Below, in pieces: positions 37,472 to 46,690 of a DNA stretch of 52,827 nucleotides; within the stretch, counting starts at the first letter, position 1, and each line of letters opens with the position of its first letter. Position numbers and translations under genes: made by a program. The stretch is taken from positions 1-52,827 of the forward strand of contig JAGGZW010000095.1 of assembly GCA_021161825.1 (NCBI GenBank), read 5' to 3'. The stretch comes from Thermoproteales archaeon. Its GTDB lineage: Archaea; Thermoproteota; Thermoprotei; Thermofilales; B69-G16. Under the pieces are notes generated by a model. It saw only the letters and a list, made by a program, of their open reading frames with translations. It searched no databases and was not told where the DNA came from.

Positions 37472-37939
37472 ATGGTGACGGTAAAATACATCCCCCCACA
37501 TTTATTCATCGAGGAACTCGCAAAATACTTAAAAGAGAATGTTGAAGAAATAAAACCTCCAGATTGGGCAATGTGCGTAAAGACCGGCTCTCATGTAGAA
37601 AGAGTACCTGATGACCCGGATTGGTGGTATAAAAGGTGTGCATCGCTGCTGCGAAAATTATACTTATATGGACCTGTTGGCATCGAGAGGCTTAGAACAG
37701 CATATGGCGGAAGAAAAGATATGGGCCTCGTACGGGAACATTTCAAAAAGGCGGGAGGATCTATAATAAGAAAAGCGCTACAACAATTGGAGGCAGCAGG
37801 CTTAGTCTGCACGATAAAGGGTAAGGGACGCATTCTGACTCCGGAAGGTAGATCTTTATTGGATAGATTGGCGAATAAGCTATTTAACGACCTCGTAAAA
37901 GAAAAACCGGAGCTAAAAAAATACGCGATGGGTAAGTAG
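37472..37939 (+). CDS. rps19e: Ribosomal protein S19e (eS19)
   Basis: 155 aa with [42 protein letters not shown] and [13 protein letters not shown], the family signature. TATA (AACTTTATATTTAT) at about 37414-37427 gives a leader of about 25 nt. First gene of the S19e-PDCD5-L39e-L31e-aIF6 run. Confidence 0.96.
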   Translation: MVTVKYIPPHLFIEELAKYLKENVEEIKPPDWAMCVKTGSHVERVPDDPDWWYKRCASLLRKLYLYGPVGIERLRTAYGGRKDMGLVREHFKKAGGSIIRKALQQLEAAGLVCTIKGKGRILTPEGRSLLDRLANKLFNDLVKEKPELKKYAMGK

Positions 37940-38002
37940 GGAGTTTAAACATTTCAGCTAATTTTATTACAGTCAAAGACTAATCAAATATCGGGTGTTT
38001 CT

Positions 38003-38347
38003 ATGGAAAATAGCTTTTACTACGACAAAGAACTAGAAGAAATTAAAAGAAGAAAGCTTCTCGAATACCAAAAAGCACTTGAAGAGGCAAAAGCAAAAGA
38101 AATACAAAAAGCTCAAGAAGAAGCCAAGAAACAAGCTATCTTGGCGAAAATACTTACACCCAAAGCCAGAAGAAGATTAGCCAACCTCCGCCTCGTAAAA
38201 CCTGAACTTGTAGAGATTGTAGAGATTCAATTAATTCAACTCGCTCAGAGCGGGCGTATACCGCTGCCTATCGATGATGATTTACTAAAAAGATTGCTTA
38301 TCGAAATCACGAATAGAACTCGAAAGGAAATAAGGATTAAATTTTAA
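38003..38347 (+). CDS. DNA-binding protein, PDCD5 family
   Basis: 114 aa: a charged N-terminal helix ([15 protein letters not shown] and a [15 protein letters not shown] run), then the core [18 protein letters not shown] and [22 protein letters not shown]. Usually encoded next to S19e in archaea, as here. Likely a chromatin or ribosome-associated protein. Confidence 0.93.
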   Translation: MENSFYYDKELEEIKRRKLLEYQKALEEAKAKEIQKAQEEAKKQAILAKILTPKARRRLANLRLVKPELVEIVEIQLIQLAQSGRIPLPIDDDLLKRLLIEITNRTRKEIRIKF

Positions 38348-38397
38348 AGAGACAAATTTTAAATATTCAAATACTTAAATGTGGAAGAGGTAATGTT

Positions 38398-38550
38398 ATG
38401 GCGCGAGCAAAACCTCTGGCAAAGAAGCTGAGACTTGCTGCTGCATTTAAATCGAACAAGCAGGTTCCCATATGGGTTATAGCTAAAACTCTCGGTAAGG
38501 TTAGAAGAAAGCCACGAAGACAATGGCGTAGAAGCCGTATGCAACTCTAA
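38398..38550 (+). CDS. rpl39e: Ribosomal protein L39e (eL39)
   Basis: 50 aa. Starts [20 protein letters not shown] and contains [20 protein letters not shown] and the WRRSRM end, the complete small basic protein that lines the exit tunnel. GAGGTAA upstream of the ATG. Eighteen nt before L31e. Confidence 0.96.
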   Translation: MARAKPLAKKLRLAAAFKSNKQVPIWVIAKTLGKVRRKPRRQWRRSRMQL

Positions 38551-38567
38551 ACAAGTGGTGACTAAAC

Positions 38568-38870
38568 ATGTCAGAGGAAAAAATCATTTTAGAGAGAGAA
38601 TACGTTATTCCATTCCGGAAAATTTTTAACGTCCCCCGCAAGAAGAGAGCTAGAGTTGCAGTAAAATACTTAAAAAGTTTCATCAGTAGACATATGAAAA
38701 CTGACGCTGTTCATATTAGCAACATGGTTAATGCTAAAATATGGCAAAGAAGTATAACACGTCCCCCAAGAAAAATTAAGGTTATAGCGAGAAAAGTCGA
38801 GTTGAGCGAAGAAGGAGTCACTGTTGCAATGGTTTTTCTGCCCGAAGAGCTGAAAGAAAGTAACGAGTAA
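38568..38870 (+). CDS. rpl31e: Ribosomal protein L31e (eL31)
   Basis: 100 aa with ILEREYVIPFRKIFNVPRKK, RARVAVKYLKSFISRHMKTD and INAKIW-type VNAKIWQRSITRPPRKIKV. GGTGACTAAAC precedes the ATG. In the conserved L39e-L31e-aIF6 order. Confidence 0.96.
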   Translation: MSEEKIILEREYVIPFRKIFNVPRKKRARVAVKYLKSFISRHMKTDAVHISNMVNAKIWQRSITRPPRKIKVIARKVELSEEGVTVAMVFLPEELKESNE

Positions 38871-38876
38871 AATACT

Positions 38877-39548
38877 ATGTCTGTCCAGAAATCGTTATTA
38901 TATGGAAATCCGAACATAGGCGTGTATGCATTTACGAATGAATCTATAACCCTCTTACCACCTAATATTCCAGAAAAAAATATTGTAGAAATTTCGGAAA
39001 CTTTACGTACAAATATTGAGCTTATATCTATTTGCGAATCCCCCCTAATAGGGGTTTTTATTGCAGGGAACGGCAATGGTCTACTTTTGCCAAGATTTGC
39101 TTTGGAGCATGAAGTAAGAGTTTTGAAAGAAAAGATAGGTGAAGCATATAACATTGAGATTTTACCAAGTTTGAGAAGCGCTCTCGGCAATTTAATATTG
39201 ACTAATGATCATATAGCTGTTATATCCCCTTTAATCGAAAGGGATTTTTTAAAACTAATAGAAGACGTTTTAGACGTTGAAGTCGTGGTAAGAAGTATAG
39301 GTGGATCGCCACTTGTTGGTTCGATAGCTTACGTGACAAATCGAGGACTTCTGGTATATCCCTTAGTCACTGACGAAGAACTGAATGAATTAAGAGATTT
39401 ATTTAAGCTAACAGTTGACGTAGGAACAGTAAATAAAGGAAGTATATTTCTAGGCACTGGATTAATCGCTAATAGCAAGGGAGCAATAGTTGGATATGAA
39501 ACAACTGGCCCCGAATTACTACGTATTCATCAAGTCTTCTTTAGTTAG
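38877..39548 (+). CDS. eif6: Translation initiation factor aIF6
   Basis: 223 aa. Five-fold repeat protein that binds L14 of the 50S subunit and prevents joining with 30S. Visible NPNIGVYAFTNESITLLPPN, SPLIGVFIAGNGNGLLLPR, LTNDHIAVISPLIE and the repeat-like IGGSPLVGSIAYVTNRGLLV. Six nt after L31e. Confidence 0.96.
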   Translation: MSVQKSLLYGNPNIGVYAFTNESITLLPPNIPEKNIVEISETLRTNIELISICESPLIGVFIAGNGNGLLLPRFALEHEVRVLKEKIGEAYNIEILPSLRSALGNLILTNDHIAVISPLIERDFLKLIEDVLDVEVVVRSIGGSPLVGSIAYVTNRGLLVYPLVTDEELNELRDLFKLTVDVGTVNKGSIFLGTGLIANSKGAIVGYETTGPELLRIHQVFFS

Positions 39549-39552
39549 CTCG

Positions 39553-39804
39553 TTATTCGATAAAAAAAGGCGTCTGCTTTCCAATTCTTTTCGCCGCAAA
39601 AATTATATCCTCTTTCATTACGGTTTTTCTATCAGCATGTGCCGCTAATTCACATGCTTCTCTGGCAATAAACCTGGCAATTTCTTCAATAATGTCTCTT
39701 AAAAGACGGGTCGCTTCTTCACTAACACGTTTGCCTCCTTCTTGATGTAATATTCTCTCTATTGGTGCTAACGGGATTTCCTTTTTTCTTACTTTCATAT
39801 TCAT
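39553..39804 (-). CDS. Archaeal histone
   Basis: 83 aa: a single histone fold with IPLAPIERILHQEGGKRVS, the long central helix EATRLLRDIIEEIARFIARE, and ADRKTVMKEDIIFAAKRIGK. A short N-terminal extension (MNMKVRKKE) and C-terminal TPFFIE tail are present. Forms dimers or extended polymers on DNA. Histones are uncommon in Crenarchaeota, so this helps with placement. Confidence 0.95.
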   Translation of the reverse strand: MNMKVRKKEIPLAPIERILHQEGGKRVSEEATRLLRDIIEEIARFIAREACELAAHADRKTVMKEDIIFAAKRIGKQTPFFIE

Positions 39805-39899
39805 CCTTTAATAGTTATGGTAAAAGATCTTAAAATATCTTGTTATCAACTCATAGCATTCTATCATTCGAAGCTACCATGAGCAAAAACCGCGTAAGT

Positions 39900-39945
39900 T
39901 TTAAATTTTTATAGTGGACTAGCATCTTTATGCTTAGGAGGTGAT
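39900..39945 (+). promoter_or_regulatory. Promoter and ribosome binding site of hsp20
   Basis: TATA-like TTTAAATTTTTATAG starts at about 39899. A strong AGGAGGTGAT (39936-39945) sits 3 nt before the ATG at 39949, one of the strongest SD sequences in the window. Confidence 0.65.
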
Positions 39946-39948
39946 GAC

Positions 39949-40473
39949 ATGTACGAGTTTGACGCATGGTGGAGACGAACAAAAAAACTCTTCGATGAGA
40001 TAGATAGATTGTTCGAAGAAATGATGCGAGAAGCCATAAGCGAGGAAGGCATTAAACCTGGTGAGAAAAGGCGAGTAATTGGCCCTTACTATTACGGTTT
40101 TTCTGTAACTGTTGGTCCCGACGGCATTCCAAAAGTGCGAGAATGGGGAAACATAAAACCTGGTCTTATTCGCCCCATGGTAACTGAAACCATAGAACCC
40201 TTTGTAGACGTTATAGAAGAGGAGGATAAGGTAAAGATTATAGCCGATATGCCTGGAGTAGAAAAGGAAGATATTCAAATTCATGCAACCGAGAGAAATG
40301 TAAGAATCTCAGCTGAAAGAGGAGAGCGCAAATACTATAAGGAAATAAACCTGCCAGTAAAAGTTAAACCTGAGTCGTCAAGAGCAAGTTATAAAAACGG
40401 TGTATTAACAATAGAGCTAGAGAAGAAGGAAAAAACGAGCAGAGAGGGAGGCGTTAGAATAAAAGTAGAGTAA
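39949..40473 (+). CDS. hsp20: Small heat shock protein (Hsp20/alpha-crystallin)
   Basis: 174 aa. Long N-terminal region with a helical FDEIDRLFEEMMREA and aromatic GPYYYGFSVTVG, then the alpha-crystallin domain from about residue 85 (EPFVDVIEEEDKVKIIADMPGV, SYKNGVLTIELEK). The final RIKVE is a C-terminal I-x-V-type anchor. An ATP-independent holdase likely induced by heat. Confidence 0.95.
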   Translation: MYEFDAWWRRTKKLFDEIDRLFEEMMREAISEEGIKPGEKRRVIGPYYYGFSVTVGPDGIPKVREWGNIKPGLIRPMVTETIEPFVDVIEEEDKVKIIADMPGVEKEDIQIHATERNVRISAERGERKYYKEINLPVKVKPESSRASYKNGVLTIELEKKEKTSREGGVRIKVE

Positions 40474-40475
40474 AA

Positions 40476-41012
40476 TTAGCCTACAATATCTACTATGTTA
40501 TTGTTAAATAGCTCTCTCGCCGCATCCGATGGCATGTAAACGACATCTCCAGAATGAAAAGGCCCCATCATATTTCCATTTTTTAAAACAATAGCAGGAT
40601 AATCTTTTTTAAAAATAACGATTTTCTTTTCATTTTCCTTTATGCTTTCTGCTTTGCCAGACATCCTCTCTATTTTACTTAACTCGTCAATTACTGAAAT
40701 TATATTGTTCATTATCTCTCTTTCTTCCTTAGCAAGGTATTTCTCTATTTCATTTTTCAAAAATTCTTCTCTTAACAAAATATCTATAATTTTCCTAATT
40801 CTTAAAAGGACTATCTTACGTATTACAAAAGTAAGAAAAAGTAACTCTTTCATGTACATAGATTTTTCTAAGTCCGATCCTGCATTTTCCGATTTTTCTT
40901 TAAGCTCATGAAGATGCTTTCTAACTTTTGTATAAAAATCAAATTCAATATTTTGCAATTTTTCAGATTCTAATTCAGCTTCTAACACGCTGATAATTTC
41001 ACTATATGACAT
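40476..41012 (-). CDS. GINS complex subunit (Gins51/Gins15 type)
   Basis: 178 aa: long alpha-helical A domain (LLFLTFVIRKIVLLRIRKI), then a small B domain at the C-terminus (YPAIVLKNGNMMGPFHSGDV, MPSDAARELFNNNIVDIV), the A-then-B order of the Gins51 subtype. GINS bridges MCM, primase and GAN/Cdc45. First after priS on the same strand, a conserved archaeal pairing. Confidence 0.88.
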   Translation of the reverse strand: MSYSEIISVLEAELESEKLQNIEFDFYTKVRKHLHELKEKSENAGSDLEKSMYMKELLFLTFVIRKIVLLRIRKIIDILLREEFLKNEIEKYLAKEEREIMNNIISVIDELSKIERMSGKAESIKENEKKIVIFKKDYPAIVLKNGNMMGPFHSGDVVYMPSDAARELFNNNIVDIVG

Positions 41013-41052
41013 TTTAGCTCAATATAAAAATCTTAAGTGACTATAATATAAA

Positions 41053-42306
41053 CTATGACGTAGACTTTATCATTCTAACTTCTGCACCATTAGCTAATAA
41101 ATAGACGTAAATATAGTATGGAACTTTTACAACGCCCTTTTTAGCTTCCAGTAGCACGTCCAAGATTTTTTGTGGAGGATTCTTAATATCAACTTTCACG
41201 GGATTCTCCGCGAAAACCACAGCATGCTTCCTTATATCAAAGTTTTCTAGGCCATGATAGTCTATTTTTGAAACTTTCATTCCAGTTTTACCATGAAGAG
41301 AGCCTGGCAGCCTTATTAATCTCTTTATGTCTATAGTTACTCGCTCATCTATTTTAGCACCCTCTTCCTCCGCTACTTTATGGAATATTATTTCCCAAGT
41401 ATTTTCATCAATTACTTTGCTAAGGTAGTTCCAGTTAGGGGGCTTCTCTTCTAATTTTTTAATAATTTCCTGTTTTAATGAAGAAATTTTTTTGATAGCC
41501 CTGTCTGCGATACCTATTTTTTTAAGATTTTCTTCCAAATTTATTGAAGTAAAGAGATTATACAAAGCGCGAGACACCCTTCCAAGCCATGCAGGATCCC
41601 AAAAATCCGGATTATAAGGTTTTATTAAAGATCCTTTTACTGGTATAAACATCTTATAATTTATACCGATACCTCTTACATAATCGGCTATTTCCCTGCG
41701 CGCTTCTTGGTTCAGCTCCAATATCTTTTCATTATAAATATGAATATGAAAGCCTCTATGTCCAGAAAATACTATTAAAAGTTCATTTTTTCTAAATCCA
41801 AAATCTGAAATTAGGAAGTCTATAAGTTTTAATGATTCATCTTTTGCAACGGATATGCAAGTTTCACAGACCCAGGTTTCCTTTCGGATTCTTTCGCTTC
41901 CACATTTATAACAAGCCTGCGGCGCCAAGCCCCATCCATTTGCTCCACAGTCTAGACATATCCATCTGTCATGTAGCTTCTTACAGGGAGTGTCTATATG
42001 ATCTACATCTATATCAAAAACCAATTCTGCGCCTAACCATTCCTTCTCGTTCATGTTGACAGCACTAGGATATTCGTAAATCGCAGAAGAGTAATATATA
42101 TGCCTTGGAATTTTTTGCTCTATATGCATTATTAATTCCTCAAGAGAGCTGAAACCCATATGTCTTTGCATAGAATCCGGGTTTTCAAAATATACGAAAG
42201 CAAATTCACGCTTGTCAAATTCTGGAGGTTCATATATGCTTGGTTTTTTGTAGTATCTTGCAAAAATATACTTAAGGTGTCTAGTTTTCATGAATTTTAT
42301 CTCCAT
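41053..42306 (-). CDS. priS: DNA primase small (catalytic) subunit
   Basis: 417 aa from the ATG at 42306, chosen because GGAGG lies about 6 nt upstream; a GTG at 42324 is also in frame. The catalytic aspartates are in ELVFDIDVDH, followed by a zinc knuckle (CLDCGANGWGL...CYKC and CETC) longer than usual, FSGHRGFHIHIY and LPGSLHGKTG. It overlaps priL by 26 nt, so translation is coupled. Confidence 0.95.
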   Translation of the reverse strand: MEIKFMKTRHLKYIFARYYKKPSIYEPPEFDKREFAFVYFENPDSMQRHMGFSSLEELIMHIEQKIPRHIYYSSAIYEYPSAVNMNEKEWLGAELVFDIDVDHIDTPCKKLHDRWICLDCGANGWGLAPQACYKCGSERIRKETWVCETCISVAKDESLKLIDFLISDFGFRKNELLIVFSGHRGFHIHIYNEKILELNQEARREIADYVRGIGINYKMFIPVKGSLIKPYNPDFWDPAWLGRVSRALYNLFTSINLEENLKKIGIADRAIKKISSLKQEIIKKLEEKPPNWNYLSKVIDENTWEIIFHKVAEEEGAKIDERVTIDIKRLIRLPGSLHGKTGMKVSKIDYHGLENFDIRKHAVVFAENPVKVDIKNPPQKILDVLLEAKKGVVKVPYYIYVYLLANGAEVRMIKSTS

Positions 42307-43381
42307 ATCTCCTCCTTGAAGCACGTTTATAGTAGAATTGAAGGGGGTGTTTTATGCCTTTACATAAAACATCATCGTATCGACATAAGCCATAGCTTTT
42401 CATGTTTTCGCATTTAAAGGGCGAGTATCGAATTCTTGACCCACGTAGACCTGCTATATGCTCGACTTGATACCTTGCTATACTTTCGTTAAAATCTGGA
42501 GATGATTTAAAAATTTCAAGCACTTCATCGGGGCTCATGCCTATATTGATTAAAAAAGCAGCGAGTACGAATCTTCCAGCATGTGAAATATTTTTCCCGG
42601 CCTTCACATCTTCGATTAGACTAACTATGCATGGTGGATAAGCGTCTTCACTTAACTTTACAGGTTTGCGCAGTGATATTCTTGACCTATATTTCTTCCA
42701 TTTTTCCTCTATCTTATTTACCCACTTCGCAGCAGCATCCTCTGGTAATTGAAAATTTTGTCTTTTTAACACTTGCTGCAAAATACGATCTTTAATGGCT
42801 TCCTCCATCAATCTTACAAGGTCCTGTTTTGTTAACAATACGTTCCCTTTATACAAAATTCTATTAACAAGTTTCCATTTAGGCGAATATTCTGGAACAT
42901 TTTTCAAATAGCTTGGAAAGTCTATCATGAATGCATAAGCTTTATACCTAGAAGTTATATCGCTATTCAAAGAGACGTTCCAGTTGAATGTTGTAGTCGC
43001 GAGATAGATTATTTTCTCATCATTTTCTCTTTTTAAAAATGCAGCAGCTCTTTTAGATTCTGCTATTGAATATCTAGATGCTAGAAGAGGATCATCCATC
43101 AGCTTTACTAATAAAATTGCAACTGGAAAGGATAAGATTTCTATGTCTAAATTCTCTATGTCTATTCTCGGCTCTAAATATGCTCGCTGTCGACTCACTA
43201 TACGTTTTTCTTCTATCGCACTGGCTACCCTTCGGTAACTTTTCTCGAATATTTGCTCTCTCAAATATTCATCAAGGTCTCTTAGAGTAATGTCAATGCT
43301 ACGGATATATTCTACAGCGTCTTTAGAAAAGGGATATTTGGCTATGTCTTCTAACGTAAAAATTATGCTGTTTCTTAACAT
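42281..43381 (-). CDS. priL: DNA primase large subunit
   Basis: 366 aa. Mostly helical N-terminal region, C-terminal [4Fe-4S] domain with cysteines in PPCIVSL, PFKCENM, YGLCRYD and VLCKGI, and the AGRFVLAAFLINIGMS helix. Partners PriS. GGAGGAG about 12 nt upstream of the ATG supports the start. Confidence 0.94.
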   Translation of the reverse strand: MLRNSIIFTLEDIAKYPFSKDAVEYIRSIDITLRDLDEYLREQIFEKSYRRVASAIEEKRIVSRQRAYLEPRIDIENLDIEILSFPVAILLVKLMDDPLLASRYSIAESKRAAAFLKRENDEKIIYLATTTFNWNVSLNSDITSRYKAYAFMIDFPSYLKNVPEYSPKWKLVNRILYKGNVLLTKQDLVRLMEEAIKDRILQQVLKRQNFQLPEDAAAKWVNKIEEKWKKYRSRISLRKPVKLSEDAYPPCIVSLIEDVKAGKNISHAGRFVLAAFLINIGMSPDEVLEIFKSSPDFNESIARYQVEHIAGLRGSRIRYSPFKCENMKSYGLCRYDDVLCKGIKHPLQFYYKRASRRRYGDKIHEN

Positions 43382-43411
43382 TATAGTAAATGCTCCTCCA
43401 TAAATATTCCG

Positions 43412-44161
43412 CTACTCTTCCATTCTGGGTGCAAGGTAATATGTTAATCGTCCTCCACCTGGTAATTCAAAAGTTAACGACAATGGTTTATTTGATGCGA
43501 ACTGTAATAGTGTGGCATCTGAAAGAGGAGATGCTTTTTTAACCATATCGGAGAGCAAGCTTAAACTGTAAATTGCAGATGAAGGTTCGATGACTTCATA
43601 TTCTATCAATGAGCCATTCTCTAAAGAGAATTTTGCTTCAAATTCCCCTCTATCACTTCTAGCGTAAACCGATAAATACTCGGTTTCCCCTTTAAATTTC
43701 ACGCTGTCGCTTACTAAGGAAACATCATTCAAAGCATCCTTGAGTGTATCACTAAGCATTTTCGCTCTTACAGAAAAGGAGACTTTTGGTACAGGCAGGT
43801 CCTCACCGAAAACATCAAGCAATGGTATAGAAAATGACCTTTCGGCACGGCTTAATATTATTATTTTTAATTTCTTGTCGGAAACTTCAAAAATCACGCG
43901 TTCATCAGCTTTTCCTCTCTTAACAATCTTATTTAATTCATCAAAATTAACACCTATTTTAACAGTTTCTTCGTCTATGTGATACTCCTCGAAAATTTCG
44001 GCAGGTAATTCTAGGTCTACCATAGCTATTCTGGACGGGTCTAATGCACGCAATCTAAGACCATCCTTTGATGCGATAAAGTTTGCTTCATCTATCAGCG
44101 TGGCTAGACTTGCAACAAGGTACTTCCACTCTCTGGCATCGGGATATACAAATCTTAACAT
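43412..44161 (-). CDS. pcn: DNA sliding clamp PCNA
   Basis: 249 aa, standard length: EANFIASKDGLRLRALDPSR, the interdomain region around EVSDKKLKI and the C-terminal LTFELPGGGRLTYYLAPRMEE. GAGGTG precedes the ATG. Only one PCNA gene is in the window; other crenarchaea have three, so paralogues elsewhere are possible. In operon order pcn-priL-priS-gins. Confidence 0.96.
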   Translation of the reverse strand: MLRFVYPDAREWKYLVASLATLIDEANFIASKDGLRLRALDPSRIAMVDLELPAEIFEEYHIDEETVKIGVNFDELNKIVKRGKADERVIFEVSDKKLKIIILSRAERSFSIPLLDVFGEDLPVPKVSFSVRAKMLSDTLKDALNDVSLVSDSVKFKGETEYLSVYARSDRGEFEAKFSLENGSLIEYEVIEPSSAIYSLSLLSDMVKKASPLSDATLLQFASNKPLSLTFELPGGGRLTYYLAPRMEE

Positions 44162-44281
44162 ATAGTATTCACCTCTCTATGCTTCTCTAAATTTGAAATA
44201 TCTTTCCGTCATATTTATCTTTAATTTAAGAAATAACCTTGACGTTACTTTACTCACTTTTTAATTCTTCCCACGCAAAAA

Positions 44282-44608
44282 TTAATCGTATTCTCGCCAC
44301 GTATAGCCGCATTTTGTACACTTAAAAAATCTGGTAGCTGGTTCGTCACCACTTCTTGTCTGTCGCATCCAGTAATATGCTTCATTATTGCCGCATTTTG
44401 GACAAATGATTTTTGTTCGAGGAAGCAGTATTTCGTCTTCAGCAACATAAAATTTCTGCGAAGGATGATGATAAACCTTGTTTTTTATTCGATAGCTATC
44501 ATTTGATAAATTCTCCTCCCTAAATTGGCAGTGCGGACAGACTAGTATAATACCATTATCCGTTTTCTGGGGACGTAATAATGTTCCACATCGAGGACAA
44601 TATTTCAC
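44282..44608 (-). CDS. tfs: Transcription factor S (TFS)
   Basis: 108 aa with GTG start. Two zinc ribbons: CPRCG...CPHC at the N-terminus, and a C-terminal CPKCG...CTKCGY with the acidic hairpin RSGDEPATRFF that stimulates RNA cleavage by stalled polymerase. Upstream of pcn by 120 nt on the same strand. Confidence 0.95.
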   Translation of the reverse strand: MKYCPRCGTLLRPQKTDNGIILVCPHCQFREENLSNDSYRIKNKVYHHPSQKFYVAEDEILLPRTKIICPKCGNNEAYYWMRQTRSGDEPATRFFKCTKCGYTWREYD

Positions 44609-44708
44609 TTATCTCACCATTAGTTATCAATGTTTTAAGCTTTGTTGTTAGCATAGATATTTAAAGCTTAGCTTTAATTCCTTGAAAGTTTATTGTGCTA
44701 CTCTAGAG

Positions 44709-44756
44709 AAAATTTTAAATAGAAGCGAAAATTGTAATGTGTGAATGTGAGGTGAT
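44709..44756 (+). promoter_or_regulatory. Promoter and ribosome binding site of the thermosome gene
   Basis: TATA-like AAAATTTTAAATAG (about 44709-44722) and GAGGTGAT about 4-6 nt before the ATG at 44760. Both are close to consensus, as expected for a highly expressed chaperonin. Confidence 0.65.
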
Positions 44757-44759
44757 TAT

Positions 44760-46406
44760 ATGGCTATAGCTCAATTAGGCGGTGTACCCGTACTTATACT
44801 AAAAGAAGGCACTTCTAGAACGACTGGCAAGGAGGCTTTGCGAACAAATATCATGGTGGCAAAAGCCATATCAGAGGCTATAAAAACAACACTAGGCCCT
44901 AAGGGTATGGATAAGATGTTAATTGATAGTTTAGGGGATATAACTGTTTCAAATGATGGTGCGACAATACTTGACGAGATGGACGTACAACATCCAATAG
45001 CAAAATTGATGGTTGAAATATCTAAGGCACAAGATGATGAAGTTGGTGACGGCACAACTTCTACAGTTGTGATAGCTGGAGAATTGCTAAAAGAAGCAGA
45101 GAAATTATTAGTCAAAAATATTCATCCAACCATTATTGTAACTGGTTACAAGAAGGCATTAGAAAAAGCTAAAGAAGTTTTAAAGCAGAAGGCTATTGAA
45201 GTTCCATTAGACGATGTAGAAGCTTTAAAGAAAGTCGCAATGACTGCCATGCGCGGCAAGTCGGTGGCTGGTGTAAGAGAGTATTTAGCCGAGATCTCTG
45301 TAAAAGCTGTAAAACAGGTTGCTGAGGAAAGAGATGGCGAATTTGTCGTGGATTTGGATAATATTCAGCTAATAAAGAAAAAAGGCGGCGCGACCATAGA
45401 TACTAAACTGGTTTATGGTGTAATCATTGATAAAGAGGTTGTACATCCTGGCATGCCGAAACGTATTGAAAATGCGAAAATAGCACTGTTAGATGCCCCA
45501 TTAGAAATAGAGAAAACTGAAATAGATGCCGAGATAAGGATTCATGATCCGGAACAAATGCAGGCTTTCCTTAAAGAGGAAGAAAACCTACTTTATGAAA
45601 AAGTTAAGAAGATTAAAGAGGTAGGAGCAAACGTAGTTTTTGTTCAAAAGGGCATTGACGATATTGCCCAGCATTTCCTAGCCAAAGAGGGTATTCTTGC
45701 TGTTAGGCGTGTGAAAAAATCCGATATGGAAAAACTAGCAAGAGCAACAGGAGCAAGAATAGTAACAAAAATAGAAGATCTAACTCCTGATACTTTAGGA
45801 GAAGCTGGTCTCGTTGAAGAACGAGAGGTTGCTGGAGATAAAATGGTGTTTGTAGAACAGTGTAAAAATCCAAAAGCAGTGAGCATCTTAATAAGAGGAG
45901 GTTTGGAAAAAGTTGTTGATGAGGCTGAGCGTTCACTAATTGATGCTTTAAGCGTCATCGCCGACGTTATAGAAGATCCGTATATCTTACCGGGTGGAGG
46001 AGCACCTGAAGCTGAAGTAGCAAAAGAGCTAAGAAACTATGCTGCACAGCTGGGAGGCAGAATTCAACTGGCTGTAGAGGCATATGCTAACGCTGTGGAG
46101 GTTATACCGAGAACTCTTGCCGAAAATTCAGGTCTCGACCCTATCGACATACTAGCTGAACTGCGTGCTGCACATGAAAAAGAAGATGGCTGGAAATACG
46201 GAATAAATGTTTTCGAAGGCAAAGTAGCCGACATGCTCGAGTTAGGTGTGCTAGAGCCTCTCGTCGTAAAGGAACAAGCATTAAAGGCAGCTACAGAAGC
46301 AGCTACCTTAATATTGAGAATAGATGATATAATAGCTGCATCGAAACTAGAGACAAAAGAAAAGGAAAAGGGCGGAGAAGAAGAAAAAGAAAGCGAATTT
46401 GATTAA
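44760..46406 (+). CDS. thsA: Thermosome (group II chaperonin) subunit
   Basis: 548 aa: [28 protein letters not shown], the ATPase [30 protein letters not shown] in the middle equatorial domain, and a charged C-terminal Glu/Lys-rich tail. Forms double rings with other subunits. Receives substrates from prefoldin (alpha subunit at 20158). Confidence 0.98.
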   Translation: MAIAQLGGVPVLILKEGTSRTTGKEALRTNIMVAKAISEAIKTTLGPKGMDKMLIDSLGDITVSNDGATILDEMDVQHPIAKLMVEISKAQDDEVGDGTTSTVVIAGELLKEAEKLLVKNIHPTIIVTGYKKALEKAKEVLKQKAIEVPLDDVEALKKVAMTAMRGKSVAGVREYLAEISVKAVKQVAEERDGEFVVDLDNIQLIKKKGGATIDTKLVYGVIIDKEVVHPGMPKRIENAKIALLDAPLEIEKTEIDAEIRIHDPEQMQAFLKEEENLLYEKVKKIKEVGANVVFVQKGIDDIAQHFLAKEGILAVRRVKKSDMEKLARATGARIVTKIEDLTPDTLGEAGLVEEREVAGDKMVFVEQCKNPKAVSILIRGGLEKVVDEAERSLIDALSVIADVIEDPYILPGGGAPEAEVAKELRNYAAQLGGRIQLAVEAYANAVEVIPRTLAENSGLDPIDILAELRAAHEKEDGWKYGINVFEGKVADMLELGVLEPLVVKEQALKAATEAATLILRIDDIIAASKLETKEKEKGGEEEKESEFD

Positions 46407-46673
46407 TTAACCTCCATTAGTTATTTGCCCCAATGTAGCATTATATAAAGCATCCAAATCATCGCCCAATATTTCTATCAAAAACTTATCTAGAGCACCT
46501 TCTGAGCTTTGATATGTTACTTTTAGTGTAGCTATAATATTTGACAGCAAAGACAGCAATATTATCATAGCTATAAGGCTTAAACCCAGCAGTAGTCCCT
46601 CTTCAACAAGCTGACTACCCTTATTATTTCTTAGTTTTCTCTCTAGCATTAATCGTCGCACTAACTCACTCAT
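46407..46673 (-). CDS. Type IV prepilin-like protein (class III signal)
   Basis: 88 aa from the preferred Met8 ATG (the frame opens at GTG 46694, overlapping the previous stop). The N-terminus has a basic leader ending RNNKG, then SQLVEEGLLLGLSLIAMIILL. Cleavage after Gly26 (numbering from the GTG start) would leave Glu at mature position 5, the hallmark of type IV pilins, followed by an uninterrupted hydrophobic stretch. The short mature domain (about 70 aa) resembles Flp/Tad-size pilins. Last and most pilin-like gene of the operon; a candidate major subunit. Confidence 0.7.
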   Translation of the reverse strand: MSELVRRLMLERKLRNNKGSQLVEEGLLLGLSLIAMIILLSLLSNIIATLKVTYQSSEGALDKFLIEILGDDLDALYNATLGQITNGG

Positions 46674-46690
46674 GTAATGAAAAATTGCTA

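Noticed and set aside
44254-44448. Minus-strand frame overlapping tfs
   Set aside because: It is an alternative frame of the TFS gene, whose two zinc ribbons and acidic hairpin are unmistakable.
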